The translations under genes and the position numbers were made by a program. A stretch of 64,000 nucleotides of DNA from Nymphaea colorata (taxonomy: Eukaryota; Streptophyta; Magnoliopsida; Nymphaeales; Nymphaeaceae). Within the stretch, counting starts at the first letter, position 1. Every line of letters begins with the position of its first letter. This document shows, piece by piece, positions 24,568-37,700 of this stretch. The notes under the pieces were generated by a model. That model worked only from the letters and a program-made list of their open reading frames with translations. It was not told where the DNA came from and did not search any database. The DNA lies in assembly GCF_008831285.2 (NCBI RefSeq), contig NC_045141.1, positions 20,766,848-20,830,847 on the forward strand, given 5' to 3'.

Positions 24568-26980
24568 TATGATGATTTTCACCAAGTCAGCACACACGTA
24601 AAACTTCAGCGGAAAATAGGCCCAGCTTCATTTTACTTAATTTATTAAAGCAGAACAGTTGTCACAATAAGCTGAGGATGCAATTACAAACCAATGCAAG
24701 GTACTCCTTATGCCAAAGCTTCTGCATGTCACAATAAGATTACAATCAGAAATCAACTGACAAACAAAGACGGACAGGAAGGAAACGAATAAAAGTGTGC
24801 ACTAAGCAGCAGGGTTGTTTTTCTCATTTTGTGAAATGTTTAGAAGCACCGATGATTGGCATTGATATTAAATGTTTGTAGAAGATTCTATGCATGCATA
24901 TTTGTCCAGTTATGGACCTCCATATATGAGTAGGCATGTCAAGCGCTGAACCAGGTTTTAGCCTTTTCAAAAAAGATAAAAGTACAGACATGAGTTTCCA
25001 TTGAACGTCTCTGTTCATGACACTCTGCATGTCAAGCATTCAAGCTGACTTCAGTTATTAACTTATTATATAAAGGTAAATTGTAGACCTAAGTTAAATG
25101 GAAATCAATATACATGATGTAAAGCCATGTGAAATGGTGTGCTGGATCACGAAAATAGAATTGGAGCTTCAACACGATCTGTTTTGTGTGCATGTTTTTT
25201 TCTGGGGGAGGGGGAGGATGAGGGAGAAGTTGAACATCTCATGCTGTAACTGGAGACTATGATGTTGTCATGCTCGCTTTCAGCACTCTAGAGGAGAAAA
25301 GGGATGGATAAAAACCCTTAACCAATGAGAGCCATCCATTCACGGTAAGGTGGAAATAGATTAGACTGACTCTTTTCTCCAAAAAAAGACGAGCATTTTA
25401 CTGGTCCGGTATTATGATTGCCTGATTGCTTTGAACAGTATTGAGGAAAATTGAAGTCCTTTGTTACTATCAAGGGGTCCTGGGACAGGAACAGGTCAAA
25501 ACCAGGAAAGCAAAACAGATTAGAGGAATTCTGGAAATCAGATTCTGTACACAAAAGAATGACAACTTTCAAACCGGATCTGGCGTACTCCAACCTAAAA
25601 TGTGGAATTCTTGGAGGATGATGCTATTTGCAGGTTTCACATTATATTACCTTGAACTTAGCTAAATGTTCTGCTTTATCCCGCCAAAAGAAGGGGCTTT
25701 TGACATGGTAAAACCTACGATCGTCTATGGCTTGCTTTTTATAATAGGTAAACATATGCGAGGTCTATGCATATAGTCCTTTGCCACTACCAAGGGGTTA
25801 TGGGTCAGGAACAGGTCAAACCCAGGAAAGCAAAACAGACTAGAGGAATTCTGGAAATCAGATTCTGTACATAAAAGAATGACAACTTTCAAACCGGATC
25901 TGGCCTATTCCAACCTAAAATGGGGAATTCATGGAGGATGATGCTATTTGCAATTTTCGCATTAAGTTACCTTGAACTTAGCTAAATGTTCTCTAGATGC
26001 ACATGCTGCTTTGTCCCGCCAAAAGAAGGAATTTTGACACGGTAAAACCTACGATGGTCCGTGGCTTACTCTTTAGAATAGGCAAACATATGCGAGTCTA
26101 TGTATATCTTCAAAGGAAAATAAGCGCCAATAATGAGATGTAAAAAACACATCCTTTGACAATTGGCAAAGTGAAACGTAGTTGCATAAACACTAGCGCC
26201 TGTAAGTTAAAAGTTCTATGCCTCACAATTGTAAAGAGAATAAAAAAAGATAATAATTTGTTTAAGATGGAAGAAATTGTTAAAGTTGATCAATATTCAA
26301 GTCCTAGCTAGAACAAAGATAGTATCAGAAAAAAGTTAGGAGTGGAATTGAGAATAAATCCAACCAAAATCAGCTGAAGTTTCCCCCTATAATTTTGCAC
26401 CAACGAACCAGAGTTCAAATACACGTCTTCCAAAATTTGGCTTAAATGGAAGTCAGTCGATGTAACTGCGTAGCAAAAGTCAATCACGAGAGCAAATCGA
26501 TTTACGTCGACACAGACGCAAGAAAATAGGTGGGCAATCGCCCTCCCAGAAAAATAAGGATGAGCGAAGAATATGATACTTTTAATTTAGAGTCCCTAAA
26601 CAGGGACACTTTCAAATCGATAATTCAAAAGTAGTAATCAACCAAGCAACTACTTCACCGGCATCCAGCATCAGCAACAAGCCGCGGACAGATGACATTG
26701 AATCCCGAGAGCTAAGCAATCGCAACGAGAGATCCAATAGCATTGGCATCATCACTCCCACAGTATCAGCATTTTGCTTGACAATGACCAACAATGTTAC
26801 GGAAACGAGATGCGGCAGAAACGATCGGGATAGTGAAGGAGACTAACTAATCGATTTCCGTCTAAACGCACCGATCGCGATAAAGGTAGAACATAAGGCG
26901 TTCCGCTCTCACTAGATCAATCATCAACCAAATGTTAGAAAGAGAAGCCTTTACAGTTCTGCTTGTTCACTAAAATTTAC
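24568..26980 (-). other. SIG1 upstream region, possible 5' UTR intron
   Basis: No coding exon seen. A good donor (TTCCGAG|GTAAAT) at 26980/26981 on the minus strand suggests that a leader exon right of it is spliced towards the SIG1 ATG at 24567, but I could not pick a clear acceptor. A tandem duplication occupies about 25451-26105. Confidence 0.35.
25451..26105. repeat. Tandem duplication, two units of about 325-335 bp
   Basis: Unit 1 (about 25451-25770) and unit 2 (about 25771-26105) share most bases, including the word aggaacaggtcaaa at 25487 and 25807. Offset is 320 bp at the left and about 334 bp at the right because unit 2 has a short insertion near tctagatgcacatg. Several substitutions separate them, so the event is not very recent. 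Confidence 0.85.
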
Positions 26981-27235
26981 CTCGGAAATAGAGGACGATC
27001 TCGTCGGATGCTCTAAGAAGAAACGAGGTTCCTTTGCTCTCTGCCCGCCACAGAGAGAGAGAGAGAGAGGATATGGTGGGTCGGATGGTTGGTGCTTAGA
27101 GAGGGGCGGGAGTGGGTGATATTTGGTGGGGAGAGGATCGAGTGGCTCAGGGAAGATCGTGGGGTGATCATGTGCATCACTCTCTCTCTCCCTGCGTAGC
27201 GACGAAGACGAATTAGTGAGGTGATAGTGGTGGCC
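26981..27235 (-). promoter_or_regulatory. Candidate SIG1 5' leader exon and promoter
   Basis: CpG-containing, CT/GA-rich sequence typical of a plant leader, ending in a good 5' splice site at 26981. Its right limit is a guess. The frames here lack family features. Confidence 0.35.
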
Positions 27236-29150
27236 CTTGTGGGCGCCAATTTGTCCTGCCACCCGTCTCTCCCTCTCGACCCCTCGCCCTTTTGTGGTCT
27301 GGGCGTGATGCTACAGGGTTGGATTTGGATAGAATTTGTATGTTAATTTTGATTCTTGTTCGCCAAGTGAAGGCTGATCCTTGCACCCGTGTTTGCATGA
27401 TTTTCTTTACTTTTTTTCTACTTGGCAATAACATGTCGTCATACTTATTAATGCATTTTCCATTTTGTTGGTCTTGTCTCTCAACATTGGTAACACGTGA
27501 ATTGCTCATATGTTTAAATTATTAAAAGTATATAATAACATTTAATATGGAGAGCAACAATAAAGTGGCCGTTATCTTTAATAAACATCATTTCCTTATG
27601 GAATACATTTAAATGCATGTGTTCTTCAAAAACTATTGTGTATGAGGCTGCCCATAGGGAAGGGTCCACCTTAAATTATATGTATTTTGTCACGACCTTG
27701 TTTCATTAATAATAATAGGTCCTGAAATAAGCTATGTGAGTTATGTAGATGATGGGCATGAAGGAAACCATGACTTCTCTTCGGCACAAAACCATGCAGT
27801 GGCGTAGCCATATGGTCAAAAGTTCTCTATTTTTAATTGAGAATCTTAAATATTTATTCGTTTGAGTGCTCGACTAGATTTGAGTGTTTTTAAACAAGTG
27901 TCTTTCCATAAAATTTTCTAGAAACCACTCATGCCAAAAAAAAAAAAAAGAAAATCATTATTTTATCACGTTGTATGCATTAACTCAATAAAAAACGTTG
28001 CCCTTGCCAATGACTGCAGGAGATCACCTTGACATGACCTATGTGGAAACACTCAATCACTTTGGAATTCAAGGGTATGCATCGTTTTATAACATTCAAC
28101 TTTGAAGGAAACATAACAAAAGCTTAATGCTGTTGTTCTAGTTGTTTTTCTTTTTTCCTTTTTTTGCATAAAAATACATTAAGATAACAACTTTTATAAA
28201 ATTAACCAGCTATTTAATCATTTATAATTCATTTGTTGAAAGTGGTCTTCCCTCAACTTGATTGCCAATTTATAGTTAATTACGAGATCAATCTGACCAG
28301 TGGCGGAGCTAGCGTGGGGCAGGTGTGGGCGCCTGCCCACGCCAGCTCAAGAAAACTCCATATGAAATGGAGTCTCAACCCAACTTCACCCCTGTGTTGC
28401 CCACGCCAATATTTGCTTTATTTTTAAAATAACAGAAAATTTTTTCACAAACTATGTACTAGTGCCCCATAGCCAAAAATTTCTGGCTCCGCCACTGAAT
28501 CTGACAAGAACCAAGTTCTGAACCTTGTACTTAGCACCAGCCTTGGTCACTACAAATTTAACCCGTTTTTTTGATGCCCAGTTTTCCATGTATGCATAAT
28601 TCTACCTACTTAAGTGGCGGTCCTTCTACAAGTGTCGACCAAATAAATTTGTAAGTTGATATCAGCCATCGAACAAACTCCACTGGAAGTAAAAAAAAAA
28701 CTACACGCAAAGTGATGCTTTAAAGGCACAGCCATTTACTATTGAAAGACATATATTTACAGGCTACAATATGCAAACCTCACGCACACACACATGTAAA
28801 TATAACAAGTTTCATTTTAAGGCAAGGTTTTTTACTATGATTTTGTTACTGCTTACATTTTACCATGTTATTCACTTTTAAAATTGATGAATTTTTACAA
28901 TGTTTGCCGAATGAAGTTGTATGATAATTTTTACAGGTGCATTACTTCCACCAGCGGTTTATAAGCGACTCACGAAAGTTTAATTAAAACAAGGTTTAAA
29001 ACAGCGTAGCAAAACCAGGCTTGCTCTTGCACCAAAAATGGACTTTAGACCGGTTGTGTCTTCGAATCCAGGGCGGCAAAGATTTGAACTCGCGGGTTCT
29101 TCGGGGTTTTCTTATGCCGCCAAGATCGAAGGAAGGAGGGCGTCGCGGTT
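27236..29150. other. Intergenic between divergent SIG1 and SIEL
   Basis: AT-rich DNA holding a 200-bp MITE (28298-28497) and, near 27797, a lone sequence cagtggcgtagcca that resembles one end of a related element without a matching partner. The rightmost part is the SIEL promoter and leader. No gene seen. Confidence 0.5.
28298..28497. mobile_element. hAT-type MITE with perfect 8-bp target duplication
   Basis: A 200-bp element begins cagtggcggagctag and ends with its inverted form, ctggctccgccactg. It is flanked on both sides by aatctgac (28290-28297 and 28498-28505), an exact 8-bp target site duplication. Length, terminal inverted repeats and 8-bp duplication are the hallmarks of non-autonomous hAT-superfamily elements. 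It has no coding capacity. Confidence 0.9.
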
Positions 29151-32100
29151 ATGAAGCAGTACAGACGCCGGAGGAGCGTCCAAGCAGCCGCAGCGGACGC
29201 CCCGTCCCCGGAACCGCCACCACCCATGGCGGACCCATCCATGTTGCTCCACCTCCTCGTACCGGAGCTCCACCGTCCGCGCTCACTGGCTTCCCTGTCC
29301 TCCCTTGCACTCGTCCTTCCTGTCCCCGTGGGGGCCATCCTGCGCGATGCCATTGTTCAGCGTCTTCAGCAAGAGACGGACTCGGTCCTTCTTCGGCACC
29401 TCCTCACTCTCTTACAACTGCAGACGCAAGAAGACGATGACGGCTCTCGCTCCTACGATGCCGTCCTTGGCTTCCTGCGCACCGCAGCAGGCGGCCGCCA
29501 TAACCGAGCCCATGCGCAGGCCCTTGGCTTGCTTGTTTCCTCGACCCGTCCGGTGCGGTTGGACGAGGATTTTACTCTTTCTTTGCTTTCTAGCCCTCGC
29601 GTTGCGGTTCGGCATCAGATGGTCCTGTTGCTTGCTGCGGAGAGTGCGAGAAGGAGAAGCGGTGGCAGCAACGGTGAGGACGAGAGGGTTTTGGGGCTTT
29701 TCGCAGTTCCGGTGGTCGTCCGAATCCTTTTGGTGATGGCTTCTGATATGTATCCTTCAGTCAGGAGGGCTGCGACTGATGCTCTAGTCGTGATTTTGGC
29801 GGGTAGGTCTGTGGGTGATGTAGGACATGATTTGATGGAGGAGTGCTATCGTCGCGCTTGTGATCTAGCTAGTGATCGCGACGAGTTCGTGCGGCTTGGC
29901 GCTGTTTCGATCGTGAGTACATTATTTGGATATGGTTTTCTTGAAGTTATAGTAATGCCCAATTGTTCAAGAAGTTGGGACTTGCCCACGTCCGTTTATG
30001 ATCAGATGGATTTCCCGATGTATCCCACTTCTTGGATAGTTGAAGTTCCTCCAAAGTCCTCAACTTCTGTTGTGGGCATTAGACAATTATATTATGAGGT
30101 TGAGTTTTAGGTAATCATTAGCTGGTTCATTTGCACTGACATATGCTTAGGAAGTCTTTTAGTTTGCTCCAAGCCGATCGATTGATGCCGCTGCTTTTGA
30201 TTCTTGAAAGTCAGATTAGCAAATGGGCGGCTCTGTTGGCCGAGAAAGGAGAAGGCGATCGTCAGGAGTCACTAGATTTGGTGTTTCTGCAGGTAGCGGT
30301 CGGTAACTATGTGGGCTATTTGAAATTGTTCGTTTTGCTTCTTCATTTGTTTTGATGCAAATTATCGGTACCTACTTTGTAAGGAAATATCGAGAATTTG
30401 TAGTTCATGCAGCTTCATTCTCTTTCATTTTTCCTCCCCCCTCTCCTGGACATGGCACAAAAAGGAAACATAAAGTCGAATTTATTGAGTTTTCTAAAAT
30501 TTGTATAACGAACGTTTCTTATGGATATTCAGTCGTTTAACATTGTGGTATTTCTGAACGTTTTGTAGCTTTGCTCATTGTCAGGCGACACGTTTGTGGG
30601 AGTGAGATGCAAGGCATTGGATGCTCTTGGTAGTATGACGTCAGTGTCCGAGGAGGTGCTTCGCGTTTCTCTTTCTAAGAAAACGCTGACCGTGGATGGA
30701 ATGCCTAAGTCACTCTTAGCCGACGCTGCTGGGGCTTATATAAAGGGACTTGCTGATGAATTCTATGAAGTAGTGCTTCTCCATACACCCCTCGTCCTTG
30801 AGTTTCTTTTAAGCATTTTTTTTTTCTTTATTTAGATACATGGATTGTGAAGCGTCGATGCTTTCATATATATATATATATTTTTTTGCTAAAAAGATCC
30901 CCATCATCTTCCTTGTTTTTCTAAATATCGAGACCTTGTGTAGATTCTTATCAATAAAGCGTCGATGCTTTAAAATATTGTAGTCAATAGCCTTGCATCT
31001 GCATGAGTGCTGTTATTAGTAGTGCTTCTTCAAAGAACACGTTATCCAGTTCCTGAAGAATTAAGTACCCTTTCCTCCCCTTTTATATTTGATACTACGT
31101 TTGTTTTTCCTCTTCGCAGGTTCGAAAATCAACCTGCAGTTCGTTGGCCATGCTGACCATTTTATCTAATCAGTTTGCTGCCGATGTCCTAAATTTACTC
31201 ACGGACATGTTGAATGACGATTCTGGGGTTGTTCGGCTAAAAGCAGTAGATGCAATATCTCATGTGATGGCAACTGGTTGTCTGAAGGTGCAGGAAAGGC
31301 ATGTGGTCACGGTAATTGGATTAAAACGTTAGATCTATAATAAGCTGAGTGTGCATAATTTGAAACTTTTACTCCCGGGTCTCCATGCACTCTTTCTGTT
31401 AATTGCTGCACTGTAATTTTGCTTGCAAGGGAGATGAAACATGTTTTTGTTGAAAAGAAAACACACTATATTGGGCCTTTGTCATTGAGATATAGAGTGA
31501 TTATCCTCTGTGACGATTTTGGGCGGAATTTACTTGCACATGCACATTCACATATGTAAGCATACTCATGCACGTATTATCTTTATTGGTTTATGTCATG
31601 TCAGTAGGGCTAAAGACATGTCACACTCAGAACGGAATATCCCTATAACATAAATGTGGGTCCCTTTCTTTGTTAGCCCCCTTAATGATTCAAGTTTATG
31701 TACTTTTTGCCTAACCTAAACGCATAGATGGCATTTGTAGTTATGTATATCTTTGGTGGACATATTTATCTATTTGTTTGCTTAATTTTTTAGTTTTATT
31801 TTTATTTTCTAAGCGACTAATAAACTTTTTCTCTGAATGCAGCTAGTTGGTATGCTCGTGGATGTTAATGAAGACATTAGATCAGCTGCCAGACAAGTAT
31901 TGCGGATATTAAAGCTGCCAGACCTTGGCCTGTTTATTTCAACGTTTAATGGTCTTCTTACAAATATAAAATCATTTGTGCAGGTAGAAGTATGCACTTG
32001 AGTTATTAATGTTGTCAGTCATGAGCTTTTAAAGTCAAAAGAAATATTTTGCTTAATTAATTTTTTGTTTTCATGCTTCATCTGCGTCGTGTTTTATTTG

Positions 32101-35100
32101 CATCTGCTTGTCAGTTACTTTAGCGAATAGATATTGTCATCCCCGTTTAGCAAGATAAAAGGAGGATGGCATCTGTATGAATCACGTAAAATTCACCAGT
32201 TTATCCTTCTGCTGTTAGATCTTGTTCTTTGGATATTTTATATCAATGTGATTGCAGGCTTGATCATTTGGGGCCTGTACCTGCCCAGGATTTGGCATGG
32301 GCACCTCATGTCCAGAAGTAGCTAGGTTGGTTCTGGACTTGAAGAAATGCAGCTTCTTTCCTTTCTTTTGATGGAAAATAAGCATGATCTAAACCCTGAC
32401 TGGCTTTTTTTCTTAACATACTTGAATGATCACTTATAACCATCCATGACTTGGTCAACAATGTGTTCAATGCGCACAATCCAAAATCCAGAATGGCATT
32501 GTTTGCATGCTTGCCACATGCTCATTTGTAACATGTCCTAAAAGGCATGGTTTGTGATATGGGTGGGCATTGGGCCAGGTACTTGACGGGCAATTGGGTG
32601 CCCCCCTGTGATAGGCTGGCTATTTGACCCATGGGCTGGCCTGGTTAAAAACAAACTGGGTTATCGAGGGTCTGATTCGGCCCGATATGCACCTTTAAAC
32701 CCCATCTCTTCGTATTTATCATTTCATTCTCTCTTTATGTATATAATCTTCCTCGATGAGATGCCCATGATTGGCTCCCTTAGAAACTCTCGGCATTTCG
32801 CCAAGGGTTTTTGAGATATTAGAAAAGGAAACATTGAGGGTTTCAATTAAGAGTGAGTATCAGGGTAGGTACCGAATAGACATGAAGTTGATGGTTGGGC
32901 CGGCCTGATAACTAGGTAGGCTGGGCTTGGGCTGCCAACAAGGTCCTTGGGCCTTGGGCCGGTCCACCTCAACCCAGCCCAATGCACAACCCTACTTCAG
33001 TTTGTGGTTGCATTTTAGGTGCACACTTGTTTTATGGTCTCTCAAAAAGTCCCTTAGAATTTAGAAATTGCAACATGCGCCTTGCTCTAGTCTAGCCTGC
33101 CTACAGAGTGGTCCTTGTGAGAAAGTTTTGTGCTTCTACTTGTTTAGGGAAAATTGAGGTGTGTAACCAAAGTGACATTTTCAGCTTTTTTCAATTGTAT
33201 CTAGTCTTGTTTTGGTCTCCAATTGACAATTATAAGATAGTCTGCTATTCCTTCATGCCTTATTTATGTAGTGATTTTCTTTTTTTGCACCGCTCCCTTT
33301 ATTGTTCGAAGAATAAAATGATCAATTCTTATTGTGCTGCTTTTGTTTTTCAGGATGGACCTGATTGCCTCTCTGTCATTTTTTCTATTGGGAGGAACCA
33401 TCTAAACTTTTTAAGAAGTTATGCCAAAGAGTTTCTGCCACTGGTATTTTTTTTCAACTTTGCAAATGATTGCTTAATGATGTTTTCTTTTTCATTTTTT
33501 TTGGTCATGCATTCTTCTATGTCATATTCTGTCGAGTCCTCATTGGATGATCTATATTGAAAGTCTAATTTCTAGGCTTCTAGCATAAAGATAGACCTCA
33601 AATTAGGCATGCCTTCGTAAGGCTGTCTAAGAGAAGCCTTTGAGCATGTGGTTTTGTGTTGTGTTTCATTGATGGAAACAATTTCATTCTGCTGATGAGT
33701 TGGATACAGTATTTTGCCTTTGCTGATTGCTGCAATTTGTGTTATCAAATGGACAAGGTTGCCGATCATATGTTGTGGAGCTGTCCTTTCTTGCAGAAGT
33801 AGGCCACAAGCCTGCTTGGATGGACATTTCTATGGACCCAAGACTAGTGCCTTTTTAAAGAGCGTCCTTTGGAGCCATCTGTTGTGTGGTAGATGGAGGT
33901 AGGTACAGAAATGAAAGTAGTGAAGCTTTTTAGGATGGTGGTTTATGTGACGGGAAAATAACTGCAGAATCTTTTTGACAGAGATTAATCCACCTAGCTT
34001 CATTCTTGAAAGTAGATGCCCCGTGCTGTCTGTCTTAGGCAGCAACCTTCACTTATTCATCCTTCTTGGATGGCTGATTTTACTTGAATAGTAGTTACCT
34101 TCTTGATGACTTGTTGTCACTTTTTAATAGGCATTTTTTCAGTTTATTCATGAAAAAAGACAAAAAGAGATTGCATTTTCTCTTTAAGGGAATGTCTATT
34201 TATGTACAATGCATTTCTCTGATTTATGTGAAGGGTGGTGCTCACAGTTGCTGTCCAAGAATACCCTTCATTGGATGGCACATTTTACTTAAAGTAACTT
34301 GACTTATTGTGGCAAATTTCAATACATGGTAGTCTTGGTCACTGTTAATCTCCTCTCCCTCCCTGTCTCTTTAGTCAGTGACTCAGTGGCATGTTCTTTT
34401 ATCTGAAATGGTCTATCTTTCATCTTCATGACATGTATGCAGTTGCAGCAGTATGTTTTCATCCTTTGATGGTGTTTAAGCTACTCTGGTCATGTTTCAG
34501 ATACATCCTTCTCAAAATGGGGAACTCAGCTTGGATAGACCGATGGTTATGGCTTTTCTGATGCTGATTGTGGCACTGATCTTGTCAAAGAAAGATGCTG
34601 ATGCCGAAATACAATCTCTTTTGCTTCTTTTTGGAACTAGCTTTGTTGGAAAGTTATCTGGTTGCTTGGCTGGTATTGTAAACAATGACCTGCTTTTGCA
34701 GTTTGTGCACAGATACAAGCATTTGTCTCAACAAGTAATCAGCATGGACCATGACAATGAAGCTAATAGTGAAAGTACACATTCTCTTTCACAGAAAGAG
34801 GAGGTGTGTTCAACACTGTGTTTCCAGGAAAGTGGGCATGGTGGCAGCGAAGAACTACCAATCCAAGTAGGTGACCACATGGAGGGGAGGCTTTACCCTG
34901 AAAAAACAATAATTGTGGTGAAATGTTTACTAGCTCGAGTTGGGCGAGTCTGGCCTTTGATTCAGTCAAGGTCTACAATTGAAGCACTCAGAGTGTTGAG
35001 GTTATAATCTCATGCTTTCTGTAACTCAAGTTCCATTTTTTTTTTTTTCAAGTAAGATATCACAAAGGTTTCCTAGGGAATCTCAGATTTTCTTGTTTCT

Positions 35101-36058
35101 TTGTTGAGGCCCAACATGTTATGGCTGATATTAACTAGGTTGCTGCTTGAACTGGAACAGGGGCTTTATTGATGAACTTGAAATGCTTCGCAGTTCCAAT
35201 GCAATTGATGCCGTGCTGGTTTTTGCCCTTCAGTATGTGAAGGTCCTCAGACTGCTAGCAAAGTTGTGGGGAAAGTTGACCCCTGAAATGTTGCTTTCTG
35301 TTAAAATGACCACATGGGATATTCTTTTGGAGAAGCTGGATGCAGCTCTTAGAAGAATTATGTGCACCTTTCGTGGATTGAGCATGGAAGAAGAGAGCCA
35401 CCTTGGGGAGTTGATGCTTTTAGCTCGTGTAATAAGACTGTCAAACCCAGGAAACTTTTCTGGTCTAACCATCAGGAAGTTGCTTTCTCTATTACCTCAG
35501 GTAGCAACATTGCCTGATGCTAAGCCCTCTGGTTTCATTGGACATTTAAAAGAAATATTCAGCCAAGAAAACGTGGAAGATATACCTTGTACATTTCCTT
35601 TCAGTAAGTTGGTTAAATCTTTCTCACTGAGAACCTTTTCTTTATGTGGAAGATTCAAGCACATCAGAGCAGAAATGAACGTAAACAACAATGACAGTGA
35701 AAACCCTTTGCCTTTTATCCCAGGGTTACCTGTTGGCATTCCCTTTCAGATCAAGTTGTTTAATGTATCAAATACAGATAAAATATGGCTGCAAATGGTT
35801 GTGGAAGGCATTGTGCAGCATACATTTCTAGATTTGGTTCATTGCAGAGGTTCAGGAGAAGTGAGGTTCTATACAGTAAATGTACCCTTGTATATGACTC
35901 CAGATGTTTCAACTTTCTCATTCAATGTTGCCATCATTATGGAATGTCCTTTTGAAGATTATGTTGGTGATTACATTGGCATCGGTCCAAAGCATGAGAT
36001 CGTATATCTATGTGAAGCAAAGGAAATTTTTCTTGCTAGGATGGGTGTTGAAGAGTGA
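29151..36058 (+). CDS. SIEL: SIEL, ARM-repeat protein related to Integrator subunit 4
   Basis: In Arabidopsis SIEL binds the mobile transcription factor SHORT-ROOT and aids its cell-to-cell movement; the fold is that of INTS4, an Integrator scaffold for snRNA 3' processing. Eight exons: 29151-29912, 30215-30292, 30569-30769, 31120-31311, 31843-31983, 33354-33443, 34501-35000, 35161-36058; 2862 nt, 953 residues (Arabidopsis about 936). Evidence: N-terminal PELHRPRSLASLSSLALVL, a run of ARM/HEAT helices including DMLNDDSGVVRLKAVDAISH and EDIRSAARQVLRILKLPDLG, and the C-terminal beta-rich domain FIPGLPVGIPFQIKLFNVS and GPKHEIVYLCEAKEIFL. A second in-frame ATG at 29226 would give 928 residues and starts nearer the conserved block. 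Exon 1 is GC-rich, unlike the rest. Intron 5 contains a TIR element. Confident on family; which of the two roles applies here is not visible. Confidence 0.9.
32557..32995. mobile_element. Non-autonomous TIR element in SIEL intron 5
   Basis: About 440 bp bounded by atatgggtgggcattgggc and, inverted at the other end, gtagggttgtgcattgggc (15 of 19 bases agree). The interior repeats gggcc/ggccc words. No autonomous coding capacity. No exact target duplication was found at the ends, so the superfamily (perhaps hAT) is unsure. Confidence 0.55.
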
Positions 36059-37405
36059 TCAGTGGGAATTATGCTGGCATTAACTGCACCAAAGGTTTGT
36101 CCATAAAGTGGTTTTTTTTTTGTTTTTTTCCTCATACCATTTTCACGTACATATGGTGTAAGCTTTGCACACTGAAGCAGATTCCAAATTTCTCGATTAT
36201 TGATCTCAGTGGTTTGAGTTTTGGTTTGTTTCTTTTTGTTCTGTTCTTTCTAGTGCAGGTTAATACACCATAGTGACATGTTTCTGACTTCTGTTTAAGT
36301 GACCTTATTATAACTTTAGTTTAGACGTTTGGTTTACTTTCGATGATACTATATTGTGTATGTTTCTAAATTCTAATCAAGCAACTGACACGTTTTCTTT
36401 GGTTCTGTACAGTTTGCAACTATCATTCACACACCAGAACCGGAGTTCTGGTGTCCTGAGTAGAAAGTTGCGTATGCATGTCAATTTGAAGAGGCTTTAT
36501 TAGCGGTCTTGAACAGTTTCATAACCAAAAGCTGAAACCGGAGATGAAAAGCATGAGCCACTGTTAAAAACTTATCATCCTCTTGACGAAGGCAGAGAAG
36601 GTGCAGAGTGCAGTCTGCAGACAAAGATGAGATTGCTTCAAAAAGTCCTCAATGTCAGTTGTGATCAGTATAATATTCAAAAGGGCCCAGTAGAAGCTTC
36701 AAGCAGCGATCCAGAGGAGATCCATGGTGCACAGTCTGCTTAAGAATTGAAGTTCCTTGGTCTCCTGCAAATGATTGATGATGAAAGGACAATCTCGGTT
36801 GAGTTTTTGAGCCCCAATGCAAGTACAAGCAATCAGTTTTGGGCTGTCGGTGGTAATAACAAGTTTAACATGGAGAAGCTCGTCATGATAGCTCATGTAA
36901 TTGTTTTGCTGCTTCTGTTCGCCTCCTGAAATGGTTTCTGGAGCGGAAGAATCATTGTCAAATATTGAAAGCGAAAAATTCACCTCTCCATCAGCAATTT
37001 TGGCTAAGGCATTTCTGGCAGTTAATTTCTTGCCCAAAAATTGTTGTGATCTTAGTGTTTGGTTCTGCAAATCATTTAGTGAACTCGACTAGTCAACATC
37101 TTTGACCTTGTTTTTTGGATAATGTCTATACACGAAGCTTCCTTGTTTAAACTCTAGGCTTGCAGTTCTCAATGCAAGAAACAGAAAATGAACATGAATC
37201 GATGAACTTGGTGGCCTTTGCCAATGATGAGGATGATGTGCTGTTCAATTTCTGGTTCTTTCTGATGGAAGGTGGGTAACATCGCAAGAGCTCTGTCAAT
37301 TCCGCCGTGCAATCCAAATCCAGCTTGGGCAGTCAGCCTGCCGATTTAAATCCGTTTAGCACGCCGTTTTTACAATGTCATTGTCTATCGGCAAAGAAAA
37401 ATCAA

Positions 37406-37458
37406 GGCTTAGCTTTACGTCAAAACACATTTTGACGTAATAACATAAAAGCTAAGCC
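37406..37458. repeat. Short fold-back sequence
   Basis: The left arm ggcttagctttacgtcaaaa pairs with a right arm made of ttttgacgt and, after a short bulge, aaaagctaagcc. It may be a tiny MITE or hairpin; no clear target duplication was seen. Confidence 0.6.
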
Positions 37459-37540
37459 GTATTTCAACAATGTCAAAAACATGTTTTTTTCTTGGTAACT
37501 TTTCAAGATTTCCTCATATTCGGATCACAAAATCTCTAAC

Positions 37541-37700
37541 TAGGGTTGACATCCGATTGGGCCATCGGCAGGCCTGGAAGAAGCCCAGACCTGGCCTGAA
37601 ACAAACTCAGATGTGGCCTGGGCTCGGCCAACGCTCACGCTGTTTGACTCCGATCTAGTCCTCCAATTTGAGTTGTTTTTGTGAGAAATGGACACCCCTA
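37541..37700. mobile_element. Possible TIR relic related to the SIEL intron element
   Basis: Starts tagggttgacatc and ends atggacacccctac, loosely inverted copies of each other and similar to the tagggNtg ends of the element at 32557-32995. Interior is rich in ggcctggcc words. Degenerate. Confidence 0.35.
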
